A stretch of DNA of 64,000 bases from Azorinus chamasolen (lineage: Eukaryota > Mollusca > Bivalvia > Cardiida > Solecurtidae), in NCBI GenBank assembly GCA_963576725.1, contig OY755244.1, forward strand, positions 86,051,121-86,115,120, read 5' to 3'. A program made the translations under genes and the position numbers. This document shows, in pieces, positions 29,502 through 39,753 of the stretch. Each line of letters begins with the position of its first letter. Positions within the stretch are counted from its first letter, which is position 1. A model generated the notes under the pieces. It was not told the DNA's origin. It saw only the letters and a program-made list of their open reading frames with translations, and made no database searches.

Positions 29502-29920
29502 ATAGTTGTCGCTGTCGCTAATTAAATATTTCTGTATATCATAATTCCCATTTGGGAATAATTATTATCTTCATTGTGAAAGGGAATAGTTTGCGAAAAA
29601 ATTACAAACCGTGCAGGCCTGCACTGTACGCATTATGTCAATGCTCTCGTTTCTCGCATCATAGGGTTAACATAAAACACACACCGGCTTCATTTGTTAT
29701 CAAAGTTCGTTTTTTCTTTAGATGTCTTTTGAAAACACGACGAAAATACCAACCAGTAATTGTTTCCGATAAGAACTATTTCTCCGTGTCTCATCTGGAT
29801 CCAAACTGTTTGCAAAGGTAAGCTCAAATAGCTCATCCGAATATTTCGTTAATCGCTTACACAGCAGAAGTTTGCTAAAGGGGCGCAACTCTACTTGTAA
29901 TATTCCGCCTCGTATTTAGT
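29502..29920. other. Stretch with one T4 half-hairpin scar
   Basis: 29780-29818 (GTGTCTCATCTGGATCCAAA) is a T4 right arm. The plus frame at 29552-29821 runs into it and is not supported. Confidence 0.4.
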
Positions 29921-29922
29921 AA

Positions 29923-30105
29923 CGCTTTACTCCGTGTATACGGCTTTTCACGTCTTTGCAGAGTAGAACCAAATCAGACGGCTCCTGGAGGAGCCCTCTG
30001 GTCGGGGTCTGTTCTGTTTGCTTATAAAGTAAAGTATGAGCTTGATTCTACAGTTTCCACCATGAACAAACTTTTAATTGTTTATAATTATACAACATAA
30101 AACTT
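29923..30105 (+). mobile_element. T1 MITE, right end lost
   Basis: CGCTTTACTCCGTGTATACG; hairpin GACGGCTCCTGGAGGAGCCC; body GATTCTACAGTTTCCACCAT. Confidence 0.65.
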
Positions 30106-30112
30106 TAAAAGC

Positions 30113-30440
30113 TACAGTATAATCTGTCTCATGCGGCCATCTTAAAGAGGTCTGATTTTTATGGATTTGTAAGGCAGGTTGTAGGTTAACTCATTCCCTC
30201 CTGATGACGGCTTTTGATGCCTCTGTAAAATACATTTTTAAAAACATTGTGATAAATAGAGCATTTGCTCCATAGGAACAAATGCTCTATTTATCACAAT
30301 GGTTTCAAAACAACACAATTCTAAACATTTTCCTTTTCTCTAGTAAATGCTCATTTTCGTTAGATTTATTCAAAGAGGCTGGGTCTAAAATAGCCTAGAA
30401 GGGAATGAGTTAATACAGGTCAAACGTAATGCAGAAAGTC
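30113..30440 (+). mobile_element. A2-type fragment hosting a T3
   Basis: CAGTATAATCTGTCTCATGC to GGCAGGTTGTAGG, the T3, then ACAGGTCAAACGTAATGCAG. The TTAA used lies in the GTAGCTTAATGC-like motif of the A2 core. Confidence 0.55.
30190..30409 (+). mobile_element. T3 MITE, full length
   Basis: TTAA at 30186-30189 and 30410-30413. Ends CTCATTCCCTCCTGATGACG and GAAGGGAATGAG. Hairpin AGCATTTGCTCCATAGGAAC. Confidence 0.85.
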
Positions 30441-30644
30441 CTATATATTTCTGAATCGTCTCATTAACAGAGAACAAATGAATATTTCTTTAATATTTAA
30501 AGAATTATTGTCTTTAAAAACTATTTACACACTAGTGGTAAATACGTAAGAACTTAATTACAGTTTAGACCTACATGAGTTTTACATCCTGATTGCGATT
30601 GCATTTATAAAGAGAAAATATAACTATGAGAATGACATCAAACG

Positions 30645-30721
30645 TTTTATTCAGGCGACTGCATAATGCAGGATAAAAGTCGTAGGTGAGTTTTCTGCTT
30701 GATTAGTGGGGTTTTACTGTA
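30645..30721 (+). mobile_element. Short A2 derivative
   Basis: GGCGACTGCATAATGCAGGA..GTAGGTGAGTTTTCTGC, then TTAGTGGGGTTTTACTG. The left end is lost; it abuts the next A2. Confidence 0.5.
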
Positions 30722-30723
30722 TA

Positions 30724-30928
30724 CAGTAAAACCCCTCTAGTGCGACCACTTAATGAATAAACATGGCTGTATTTATAAGCAGGTGGTTGCTTAATGCATG
30801 ACGAACGTTATGCAGAAAGCTCCTAGAGGAGCTTTCTACATAACGTGTGTCCTGCATCAAGCTATCACCTGCATCTGTCATCCAGAATTATGCCCCTTTT
30901 TGGTGGTCGCATTAGAGGGGTTTTACTG
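30724..30928. mobile_element. A2 MITE, full length (reference copy)
   Basis: TA at 30722-30723 and 30929-30930. Ends CAGTAAAACCCCTCTAGTGC and GCATTAGAGGGGTTTTACTG are near-perfect TIRs. The core GCAGAAAGCTCCTAGAGGAG folds. Confidence 0.9.
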
Positions 30929-31159
30929 TATATCAATACTGTAACACGTCGGACGATGTTTTTCCTTCATGTAATCATACGGTGTTAAATTGTATCTATG
31001 CAAAACAGTTTGGATCCAGTTTACGCAGAGTACTCCGTCTCTGAATTGTTTGGCACCTCGAACAGAAATTAGAAATACTAACTTTCAGTGTTCCAAACGA
31101 AGACATTTTAACAGACAAACATTACTTCAATATAAAGTCAGCATAAGATCATTCATGTT

Positions 31160-31625
31160 CTCTATCTCTGTCTGTCCCTGTCTATCTGCCTGTCAGTCTC
31201 TTTCTGTATGTCTCTCTGCCTGTTTCTGTCTGTCTGTCTGTCACTGTCTGTCTGCCTGTATGTCTGTCTTTTTGTCTGTCTCCGTCTATTTTTGTCCGTC
31301 TGTCTGTCTTTCTCTGTCTGACTGTCTGTCAGTATGTCTGTCTCTGTCTCTACTCCTCCACTGTCTGTCTCTCTTGGTCTATCTGTATCTGCCATTGTTT
31401 CTGTCTCTTTGACTGTGGCTGTCTTTCTGTATGTCTGTATGTCTATCTTTCTCTCTTATCCCTCTCTTCCCTCTCTGTCTGTATCTCTGTCTGTCTCTAT
31501 CTGTCTCTGTCTGTCCCTCTCTTTTTCTGTGTCTCTATATCTGTATGTTTGCTTGTCTGTCTTTCCCTGTCTCTATATCTCTCCCTGTCTTTATATATCT
31601 CTCCCTGTTCGTCTGTCTGTATTCT
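31160..31625. repeat. TCTG microsatellite
   Basis: Imperfect TCTG/TCTC/TGTC tract. All overlapping frames are artefacts. Confidence 0.95.
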
Positions 31626-31629
31626 TTTG

Positions 31630-31754
31630 TAGGACAAACATTATTCAGAAAGCTCCTGTATTGCTTTTGACCTGTATCAAGCAATCGCCGGATTTTAAAG
31701 ACCTTTATGTACATATATAGTAATGTGTGATCGCTTTAGTGAGATTCCACTGTA
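31630..31754 (+). mobile_element. A2/A5-type 3' half
   Basis: CAGAAAGCTCCTGTATTGCT, then CGCTTTAGTGAGATTCCACTG and TA. The left half is replaced by the microsatellite. Confidence 0.5.
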
Positions 31755-32030
31755 TTTGAGGTCTCTACATAATTATTGGGCTGCAAAAGCAGCCCAATCT
31801 CTGGAGAAATACAAAATGGCCATGATTTACTGCGAAACTACACTCCAGATTTACACTCCAGAAAAATTCAGCTGCAATATGTTTCACTGTGCTCACTTAG
31901 CCTCACTAATGCCCAAGAACGCTTTGGTGTCTGATGTATTGTTAACATTATGCAGGTCATTTGCATGCCATTTGCTGTCCAGCATAATGTACTCCAAATA
32001 CCTTCTGCACACTGAACAATTAATGTCTGC
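31755..32030. other. Open stretch, not recognised
   Basis: A plus-strand frame (31723-32094, 123 codons) crosses it, but it starts in A2 sequence and ends in T4 sequence, with no family resemblance. A GGGCTGCAAAAGCAGCCC hairpin is at about 31779. Confidence 0.3.
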
Positions 32031-32033
32031 AAA

Positions 32034-32190
32034 TACTGTCGTCTGCTGCAAAACAAATTCTTCCATATCTTTTCAAAAACAAATGTCAGAGTGAAAAACA
32101 GTTTGGACCCTGATGAGGTGCCAAGTAACTCGGCGTCTCATCTGGATCCAGACTGTTTGCAAAGGTTAGTATAAATGCTAAAAACCAAAT
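32034..32190 (+). mobile_element. T4 MITE, right end decayed
   Basis: TTAA (32030-32033), then GTCTGC/CTGTCGTCTGC subterminal copies. Hairpin GAAAAACAGTTTGGACCCTG..GCGTCTCATCTGGATCC. Confidence 0.65.
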
Positions 32191-32598
32191 CAATAGCAGC
32201 TGGAATAAAACTCATAGCTGCTCATAGGCTTATTTCTGAAGTTGCTTATTTCAGAAGTCTGTTGATCGTCTTTGGTCAGAACTTTGTATGTCCTTGCATT
32301 ATCAAAATCACTGAATAATAATAATATTGCTCTCTCTTTTATCTTTTACCCTGCTTAAACATGTTTTACGCAGCCATTTTACGCTTGCGTAAAACCTTGC
32401 TTGTTATATCTTTCATAGGATTTTGAAACTGTATCTTTTTTACTCATGAGTAACAATTCGTAAGCAAATCTTTAGCACTCTTTCAGTTAGTCGCTTATAT
32501 CCTTAGCAAATCATCGGTCCTGAATTTGTCATCTGCTGTTCATGTCTCAGGATTTAAACTGGCTGGCCGTACAGTAAAACAGAAATAGAGAAAATAAT
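32191..32598. other. Stretch without a recognised element
   Basis: Nothing recognised on either strand. Confidence 0.35.
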
Positions 32599-32600
32599 AT

Positions 32601-32750
32601 ACTGTAAAAAACCCTCTAAAACGACCACCAAGAAGAGGTCTAACGTTGGGTCTTTCAAAAACGCATGTTGTAGCTTAATGCAGGTCAATAGTCATGCAGA
32701 AACCTTCCAAGGGAGCGTTCTGTATTATTTTGTCCTGCGTTGAGCACGTG
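32601..32750 (+). mobile_element. A5-type MITE fragment
   Basis: ACTGTAAAAAACCCTCTAAAAC left end; core GCAGAAACCTTCCAAGGGAG; the right end is missing. Confidence 0.55.
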
Positions 32751-32757
32751 CAGTGTA

Positions 32758-32965
32758 CCTTTAGCCTGCTGAGCAAATTATTTTTACAGAATCTTTCGCC
32801 TACTACATTTTCAAAATTCAAGCCATAATCAATGTGTCTACCAAAATGCGATCAGGTTGTCAAACAGTTTGGATCCTGATGAGACGCCGAGTTATTCGGC
32901 GTCTCATCTGGATCCAAACTGTTTGCATAGGTATCCACCCATCCGCCCATAGCAGGCTAAAGGTT
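32758..32965 (+). mobile_element. T4b MITE with perfect hairpin
   Basis: CCTTTAGCCTGCTGAGCAAA, GTTGTCAAACAGTTTGGATC, hairpin GACGCCGAGTTATTCGGCGTC; right CCATAGCAGGCTAAAGG before TTAA (about 32964-32967). Confidence 0.7.
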
Positions 32966-33172
32966 AAAGACACATATGTTTATTCATAAAGTGTTCTTTT
33001 TAGTTTGGGTATACTGTATGTGTGTTTATTTCAATACGCTACGCGCTAGCAATGATAACCACCCGTTGCTGGGTTCCATTGCAGTATAGCAATTCATGGA
33101 TGACAATAGAAGGTTTCCAAAAACCTGCACTCTTGACAGGTCCTACAGGCATCTTCCTTATACAGTTGAATT

Positions 33173-33483
33173 TCGATATCTCAAATTTCAAGGGACTATA
33201 TAAATTAGTTCGAGATAACGGAAGTTCGACTTATCCGATTTATGATCTGGACAATTTCTCAAGTTCACAGCTTAATGCAGGTCTACATTAATGCTGAAAG
33301 CTCCTGTAGGAGCTTTCAGCATTAATGTAGACCTGCATTAAGCTGTGAAATGTGTTTCTAGATATGCGTAGTGATACATTTTAGAGCAAGACTGTATCGT
33401 AAAGATTTTGGAAGGACCGAACTTTAAGTTCGAGTTATCCTGAAGTTCAAGTTATCCGAGTTCGAGATATCGAAGTTCAACTT
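33173..33483. mobile_element. A4 MITE, full length
   Basis: TA at 33171-33172 and 33484-33485. Ends CAGTTGAATTTCGATATCTC and GAGATATCGAAGTTCAACTT. TTCGAGTTATCC subterminal repeats. The core GCTGAAAGCTCCTGTAGGAG is perfect over about 40 bp each side. Confidence 0.85.
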
Positions 33484-33576
33484 TACTTGTTTCATGTTTA
33501 TCTCCTGGTTTGTCATATTCTTGTTAAGGAATAAGTGTGGTCCTACATTAAAATTTATCCGTTTATATGATTAATC

Positions 33577-33760
33577 TAAGATGTCCAGATAAAATGCGTA
33601 AATTGAAACATTTTCAGCAATATTTCTCCACCAAACCCTATACTGTGACCACTCTTTAGAATCGTCTCGAAATGGGGGTTTGGTGGAGAAATGACGATGT
33701 TTGTATTTTGGTACGCACCTTTGTCTGCTGTTCCGCTAGTTCTATGATATACGGACACTT
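33577..33760 (-). mobile_element. FB1 foldback element with one arm shortened
   Basis: Outer arm GTCCAGATAAAATGCGTAAA; inner TTTCTCCACCAAACCCTATA; the right arm jumps from CGTCTCGAAAT to GGGGGTTTGGTGGAGAAA, so about 30 bp is deleted. Confidence 0.6.
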
Positions 33761-33769
33761 TGCAAATAC

Positions 33770-34084
33770 AGTTGAACTTCGATAACTCGAACTTCAAGGG
33801 ACCATCATTAGTTCGAGATAACAGAAGTTCGAGTTATCCGATATCTAACCGGAACCATTTCTCAAGGCCACAGCTTAATACAGGTCTGAAGTAATGCTGA
33901 AAGCTCCTGTAAGAGCTTTCAGTATTACTTTAGACCTGTATTAAGCTGTAACGTGTGTTTCAAGATATATGTAGCGATACATTTTACAGCAGTTCTGTAT
34001 TGTAAGTTTTAGAGGGACTGAACGTTTTTTTCGAGTTATCCCGAAGTTCGAGTTATACGAGTTCGAGATATCGAAGTTCAACTG
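33770..34084. mobile_element. A4 MITE, full length
   Basis: TA at 33768-33769 and 34085-34086. Ends CAGTTGAACTTCGATAACTC and GATATCGAAGTTCAACTG. Core GCTGAAAGCTCCTGTAAGAG. Confidence 0.85.
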
Positions 34085-34099
34085 TAGTTTTGATTTAAC

Positions 34100-34690
34100 T
34101 AAGACACCGAGATACTCAACGTCCTTGTCGAGCCCATAGACCTACAGTTGAAACCCCAGTAAAGTATCGCTAATACGACGACTTGTCGAGCCCATAGACC
34201 CACAGTTGAAACCCCAGTAAAGTATCGCTATAATCCACGTCCTTGTCGAGCCCATAGACCCACAGTTGAAACCCCAGTAAAGTATCGCTAATACGACGAC
34301 TTGTCGAGCCCATAGACCTACAGTTAAAAGCCCAGTAAAGTATCGCTATACTCGATGTCCTTGTCGAGCCCATAGACCCACAGTTGAAACCCCAGTAAAG
34401 CATCGCTAATACGACCACTTGTCGAGCCCATAGACCTACAGTTGAAACCCCAGTAAAGTATCGATAATACGACCACTCCAAACAAGTTCGAGATATCGAA
34501 GTTCAACTGTAGTTTTGATTTAACTAAGACACCGAGATACCAGACTTCCTTGTCGAGCCCATAGACCTACAGTTGAAACCTCAGTAAAGTATCGCTATAC
34601 CCCGACGTCCTTGTCGAGCCCATAGACCTGCAGTTGAAACCCCAGTAAAGTATCGATAATACGACCACTCCAAACAAGTATAAATCTAAT
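34100..34690. repeat. 59-bp satellite (CTTGTCGAGCCCATAGACC) with copied A4 ends
   Basis: About nine units of CTTGTCGAGCCCATAGACCT plus ACAGTTGAAACCCCAGTAAA. At 34485-34545 the A4 right end (TTCGAGATATCGAAGTTCAA) and the following TTTTGATTTAACTAAGACAC block recur inside the array. So the array was duplicated together with the A4 terminus. Minus-strand frames are artefacts. Confidence 0.85.
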
Positions 34691-34850
34691 TCTAGATTTT
34701 TGAAACAGGTAATAGCTTAATGCAGGACAAAAATAATTTTTAAAAAAGTTTAACGCAGAACAAAAGTGATGCATAAAGCTCCTATAGTAGCAAGCTCAGA
34801 ATCTGACCGATCAGATGCTTGAGAATGACCTCAGATTGCGATTCTCTTTT
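34691..34850 (+). mobile_element. A2-type fragments joined to half an FB2
   Basis: GGTAATAGCTTAATGCAGGA, then AGAACAAAAGTGATGCATAA and AAGCTCCTATAG run into CAAGCTCAGAATCTGACC (FB2 right arm). Confidence 0.5.
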
Positions 34851-35041
34851 TTAAAATAGAAAGTGTGATTAAAACAGCGAAATTTTGAGCTGAGGACACA
34901 TCTTGCAGACAACAATGCGTATAGTAGCGAATTCGTTAAAGGTACATAGACATCAAAACTTAATCAGATTTTTTACGACTGGAAAAGTCAAGTCCCTAAA
35001 CAAAATAGAAAATAAATTCATTTATTGAACATAGAAGTATT

Positions 35042-35166
35042 AAAAAGCAGGTGGTTGTTTAATGTAGGACAAACGTAATGCGGTTCTCTGCATTATTTTG
35101 GTCAAGTGCATTAAGCTACCACCTGCCTTACACACCAATAATAAGACATCTTTTTGATGACCGCTT
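35042..35166 (+). mobile_element. A2-type MITE, right part, ending at a T3
   Basis: GCAGGTGGTTGTTTAATGTA to GATGACCGC. The TTAA after GACCGC is the T3 insertion site. No right end is seen after the T3. Confidence 0.55.
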
Positions 35167-35168
35167 AA

Positions 35169-35403
35169 CCCATTTCTCCATAATTTTTTATGATAGTCTA
35201 ATTTTAGACATAATCTCTTTGAATGCATCTACTGAAAAGGAGCATATACTAGAGAAAAGGAAAAGGTTCGAATCTTGTAGTTTTGAAACCATCGTGATAA
35301 ATAGAGCATTTGCTCCTATAGGAGCAAATGCTCTATTTATCACAATGGTTTCATGAAGAGACTTTTACAGAGGCGTATAAAGTCGTATTTATGGAGGAAA
35401 GGG
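35169..35403 (-). mobile_element. T3 MITE, reverse orientation
   Basis: TTAA (35165-35168), then CCCATTTCTCCATAATTTTT. A perfect hairpin AGCATTTGCTCCTATAGGAG. The right end TTATGGAGGAAAGGG is T1-like, followed by TTAT. Confidence 0.8.
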
Positions 35404-35880
35404 TTATTATATATTTTAATAAAAAGTGTTTGCAGACGACTTTTGTCAGACAAAACTATATCTTTGAAATTGTATACGACCCCTCGGTGTGGTCAAGGTA
35501 TGACACCGACCGTTTAAGTTCCCGGCTTGTTGAAAATAATAACCTATACCCCACCTTTTCATTTATTTAGCGTGTGCGTTTTGATCCTTTCTAATGTGTC
35601 ATAATCATACTCCAAAACAAACACTCGCCTCAGCCTGGAGTGCCCGCAATCGAGTATTAAGGGCCGACAAGACAACACTTCAAAGGAAAGACAATTTATT
35701 AACACTTTGGTTTAAAATCCACACGAAGTGTATATACAGACTAGTAAATAACGGGAATTCTACCACCCCAAACCTACTCTTTGCCACCCGAGTGATTGTC
35801 ATTTACTAAAACCTGCTGTCTGCTTTATTTTCAAAGCTGATGATCCCTCTTTTCGTCTCTTTAAAAAAATAACGACTGTA
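35404..35880. other. Stretch without a recognised element
   Basis: Frames at 35328-35570 and 35594-35809 have no family resemblance and the first starts in T3 sequence; not called. Confidence 0.35.
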
Positions 35881-35884
35881 TGAT

Positions 35885-36065
35885 AATTTATTAACTGATT
35901 TTTTATCATGAATTTTAGCATGAAGAAACTTTAGAAACCTGCCTGTGCTATATAATAAGCAAACAGAGCAGACCCTGATCAGACGGCTCCTAGAGGAGCC
36001 GTCTGATCTGGGTCTACTCTGTTTGCAAATATACCATTAGGTGTCTCTATTGAGTAAATGTTAAC
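35885..36065 (-). mobile_element. T1 MITE with very good hairpin
   Basis: Hairpin 35959-36026, GCAAACAGAGCAGACCCTGA to GTCTACTCTGTTTGC, around GGCTCCTAGAGGAGCC. Both outer ends are decayed (ATTGAGTAAATG before TTAA on the right). Confidence 0.7.
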
Positions 36066-36084
36066 ACACACGACCCTTATGCCC

Positions 36085-36148
36085 ACCAGTCTGGATCCTG
36101 ATTAGACACCGAGGTATGTACGTCTCATCTGAAGCCAAACTCTTTTGC
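36085..36148 (+). mobile_element. T4 hairpin scar
   Basis: CAGTCTGGATCCTGATTAGA..CGTCTCATCTGAAGCC. Confidence 0.45.
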
Positions 36149-36578
36149 TTTCAATGAAAAGCAATTAGTCTCTGACATGGTAACGTCTGATCTTCATAAA
36201 AACCATCCGTAATTTTATCATAACCTTTGCAAAGAGTTTGGATCTAGATCAGACTTCGAATATATTGATAGCTTGCTATATATGAGCTGAATCGTTTGAC
36301 CAACTGTTCATTTAAAAAAAAAAGAATTGAAAGAAAACTGTTTTTTTTTTTAAAAAATAAATTGAAGCAGGCAACATGTGTTTGCGGACGAGGGATTTTG
36401 ATAGTTCTTCAAACTACAGTCACACTAAGTGGTACTTAATGTGGTATTTAATTTCCTATTCCACAAATCATTGACCTCCATCGTGCATCAAAATATACAT
36501 GACTCAACACAAAAATATTAAGAAAATCCTGAATTCTCAATTTTAAAAGCCTTCTTCCATATGACATGATGACATTAG

Positions 36579-36581
<3 letters not shown>

Positions 36582-36615
<34 letters not shown>

Positions 36616-36622
36616 GGGGTGA
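36582..36622. repeat. GT microsatellite
   Basis: About 16 GT units followed by a G7 run. Confidence 0.95.
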
Positions 36623-36624
36623 TT

Positions 36625-36805
36625 GACGCTTCGCCTGCTAATTACGAACTAGCTGGCATACGCAAACAGCTTGGATCCAGGTGAGATGCCAAGTAACTCG
36701 GCGTCTCATCAGGATCCAAGCTGTTTGAAACACTGCCAGTAGTTTCTCAAAAGCTACAACATATCGGGAATAAGTGAAAATTGTAGCATAACTTTTGTTA
36801 AAACA
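36625..36805 (-). mobile_element. T4b MITE
   Basis: GCTTCGCCTGCTAATTACG; hairpin GGATCCAGGTGAGATGCC..GGCGTCTCATCAGGATCC; tail AGTTTCTCAAAAGCTACAAC. Confidence 0.65.
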
Positions 36806-36807
36806 TT

Positions 36808-37255
36808 TTAATCCATAAATACGCCTTTCTATGCCTTTGCAAATAGAGTAGACCCAGATCGGGCGGCGCATGTAGAAGTTGTCTGATCAGGTTCTGTTCT
36901 GTTTGCTTATTATGTAGTATAGATAATATTCTGCATTTTCTGCCATGGCCAAAAATCCTTGTGTTCATGTGCCATTATAAAAAATCAGTTAATTAATAAT
37001 TCATGATGTCATTATTTTTATATGAATACAGTAAAACCTCTCTATAACGACCACTAAATTGTGTTAATTAGTTGATATTTTGGACAGGTGGTTGCTTAAA
37101 GCAAGGTGAAAGTAAAACAGAACGCTCCTATAGGAGCGTTCTGTTTTACTTTCACCTTGCTTTATGCAGCCACCTGCCTTTAACACAAAATAATTGATGT
37201 AATTTAGTGGTCGTTATAGAGAGGTTTTCTGTATATGAATATTCATGGAGCAAAA
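36808..37255 (+). mobile_element. T1 MITE interrupted by A1
   Basis: CATTTTAATCCATAAATACG to GATGTCATTATTTTTATATG, the A1, then ATATTCATGGAGCAAAATG. One hairpin arm is mutated. Confidence 0.7.
37029..37231. mobile_element. A1 MITE, full length, nested in T1
   Basis: TA at 37027-37028 and 37232-37233. Ends CAGTAAAACCTCTCTATAAC and TTATAGAGAGGTTTTCTG. Core ACGCTCCTATAGGAGCGT in a near-perfect 100-bp-arm palindrome. Confidence 0.9.
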
Positions 37256-37269
37256 TGTGAAGCATTCAG

Positions 37270-37725
37270 GCTGAAGATGACGCTAAAGACAATGACAATG
37301 ATGACGACAATGACGAAACTGATGATGATTACGATGATGTAGATAGTACTAATGATAATGATGTTAGTTATAAAGGAGAGGATGACGTTGTTTACAAAAT
37401 GAAGTAGACACTACTGATGATAATGGTGTTGGTGATGAAGGAGAGAATGATATAGACAGTGCTACTATTGATAGTGTTATTGATACTTTAGAAGATGCTG
37501 TTGTTTACAAAATGGTGTAGACAATACTAATGATGTTAGTGATAAATGAGAGGATAGTGTTGATTGTAAAATGATGTAGGCAATATTAATTATAATGATG
37601 TTAGTGATGATAGAGAGGATGGTGTTGATTATAAAAATGATGTAGATGACACAAATGATTAATGGTGGTGTTAGTTATAAAGGACAAGATGGTGATAATG
37701 GAGAGATGCTGTTGATAACAAAATT
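37270..37725. repeat. GATGAT-rich minisatellite
   Basis: Drifting units near GATGATGTTAGTGATAAAGG and GATGGTGTTGATTATAAAAT, roughly 60-90 bp period. Confidence 0.7.
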
Positions 37726-37798
37726 ATGTAGAATAATCTCTTTGGCAATTGATTATTTCATCCTTCCAAATCTCGTGTCAACATTTTTTGCCTGATTG

Positions 37799-38033
37799 CT
37801 AGGCTACTTTTTGCACAGTTAAAAATGTGGATTTGTCTGGATCAGTTAACTTAGGGATGCTGCCGACTGTCCTATCTCTTGCATGATCACTAGAATACCA
37901 GCATTCCTGCATCGGATCATTAATATGTGAAAGTGTATCAAACTTTGGCACAGCCCATGTAATATCAGAGTTATCGCATGAGCCATCTATACAACTGTTA
38001 CTCTCCCACTGCGAATGATTTTGTACGTTTTCT
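37799..38033 (-). CDS. Candidate terminal exon, unknown protein
   Basis: On the minus strand an acceptor (TTCTTGAACTGCAG) ends at 38034. After one base completing a split codon, 77 codons run to a TAG at 37799-37801. The peptide starts ENVQNHSQWESNSCIDGSCD and includes NSDITWAVPKFDTLSH, INDPMQECWYSSDHARDRTV and ends FLTVQKVA. It is non-repetitive, has four cysteines and mixed charge, and shows purine-first codons typical of coding DNA. No membrane segment is seen; it could be a cytoplasmic or extracellular C-terminus. The frame is also open upstream to about 38080. No clear poly(A) signal follows. The family is not recognised, and a chance frame cannot be excluded. Confidence 0.3.
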
Positions 38034-38278
38034 CTGCAGTTCAAGAACAGGTTTATATACAGCGAACGATTGAATCTCCTCTAAAGCGATATAAGTCAAG
38101 GTAAAGTATACCGTATAGAGTGGCATGTGTTTAGACTAAAACCTAAGCAATACGACACAAGTAATTGTACCAAAAATATCATTGTTTTAGTTGTCATCTT
38201 GACCATGGTGATCAAAACGGTAAAAAACGGCCACAGTTACAAGAACACATATACCGATATAAAATACAACATGATTAA

Positions 38279-38499
38279 CCCATTCCCTCATATTGATGCC
38301 TTTTGACGCATCTGTAATTGTCACTTTCTGAAACCATTGTGGTAAATAGAGCATTTGCTCCTTAGGAGCAAATGTTCTATTTATCACAATGGTTTCAAAA
38401 CTACACATTTCTCCAATTTTCCTTTTCTCTATTAAATGCTCCTTTTCGGTAGATTTATTCAAAGAGGCTTGGTCTAAAAATAGCCTATGGAGGAAAGGG
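38279..38499 (+). mobile_element. T3 MITE, full length
   Basis: TTAA at 38275-38278 and 38500-38503. Left CCCATTCCCTCATATTGATG; right TATGGAGGAAAGGG, which is T1/T2-like. Hairpin AGCATTTGCTCCTTAGGAGC. Confidence 0.85.
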
Positions 38500-38554
38500 T
38501 TAATTTTTTGCTACTAGATTTACTTTAAATGAAAGAATACAACCAAACAAATGT

Positions 38555-39145
38555 ATGTCACGAAAGACGAAAGACGACATCAACGAGGCATAACGAAATG
38601 ATACAAAAGACGCCATCAGCGAAAAAGTAACCAGATGTCAGAAAAGACACCATAAACGAAAAAATATTAACAAACTGGCTCAAAATATATACCATCAACG
38701 AAACCAATAACCAAATGACACAAAATACGCCATCAACGAAAAGTAATTAACGAATGACAGAAAAGACGCCATCAACGAAATAAATAACGAAATGACACAA
38801 AAGACGTCATCAACAAAATATTAAACAAACCACACAAAAGAAGCCACGAACAAAACATAACTTACAAAATGACAAAACGACGCAATAAACGAAAAATATT
38901 TAGCGAAGTGACACAAAAGACGCCATCATCGAAAGCAATAACCAGATGAAAGAAAAGACGCCATCAGCGAAAGCAATTACCAGATGACAGAAAAGACGTC
39001 AATCAACGAACAGCCATAAAATGACACAAAAGACGGCATCAACGAAACAATAACTGAATGATACAAAGACAACATCAACGAAATTAATTAGGGAAGTGAC
39101 ACAAAAGATGCCATCAACGAAAGAAGTAACGTGCCACAAAATACG
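38555..39145. repeat. 28-bp minisatellite (AATGACACAAAAGACGCCATCAACGAAA)
   Basis: About 20 drifting copies based on GACACAAAAGACGCCATCAA plus CGAAA. Non-coding. Confidence 0.9.
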
Positions 39146-39286
39146 TCATTAGTAATAAAATGCGCCCGTATCTTATCATTTTACCTCTTACAAAATTACG
39201 TAATTAACCTTGCTCACGATGTAAGAAATAAAGTCTGTTAAAAGATAGATTTCATTCAGTGTTTACTTTCCCCCAATTTGGCTTAA

Positions 39287-39507
39287 CCCATTCCCTCATA
39301 TTGACGTATTTTGATGCCTCTGCAAAAGTTACCTCTTGAAACCATTGTGATAAATAGAGCATTTGCTCCTATAGGAGCAAATGCTCTATTTATCACAATG
39401 GTTTCAAACTACAGAATTTTAAAATTGTCCTTTTCTCTAGTTAATGCTCCTTTTCGGTAGATTTATTCAAAGTGGTTGGATCTAAAAATAGCCTATGGGG
39501 TAATGGG
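39287..39507 (+). mobile_element. T3 MITE, full length
   Basis: TTAA (39283-39286), CCCATTCCCTCATATTGACG, right TATGGGGTAATGGG then TTGA. Perfect hairpin around TGCTCCTATAGGAGCA. Confidence 0.85.
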
Positions 39508-39529
39508 TTGAGCTTTTAACTACTGACCA

Positions 39530-39592
39530 ATTGTCAAACAGATTTTATCCAGACGAGTCATTGGGATCTGCACACAAGCTGTTTGCTAATAC
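39530..39592 (+). mobile_element. T4b hairpin scar
   Basis: ATTGTCAAACAGATTTTATC..CAAGCTGTTTGC, with the centre lost. Confidence 0.4.
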
Positions 39593-39753
39593 CGATCAGT
39601 TTACGTAAGGCAAAAGAGGAGTTGACTAGTAAATGGCGAATAAACATTATTGAAAATCAACATTATTGAAAATCAGAAAATCAGTAGCAGTTGGTCAAAT
39701 ACAAATAGCAAGTTGGCAGTCTGTGCAAAATAATAACATATAAAACTGTTTAA

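Noticed and set aside
31723..32094. 123-codon plus-strand frame
   Set aside because: It starts in A2-type MITE sequence and ends in T4 sequence. No family resemblance and no splice signals.
33022..33291. 89-codon plus-strand frame
   Set aside because: It runs into the A4 MITE and lacks family resemblance.
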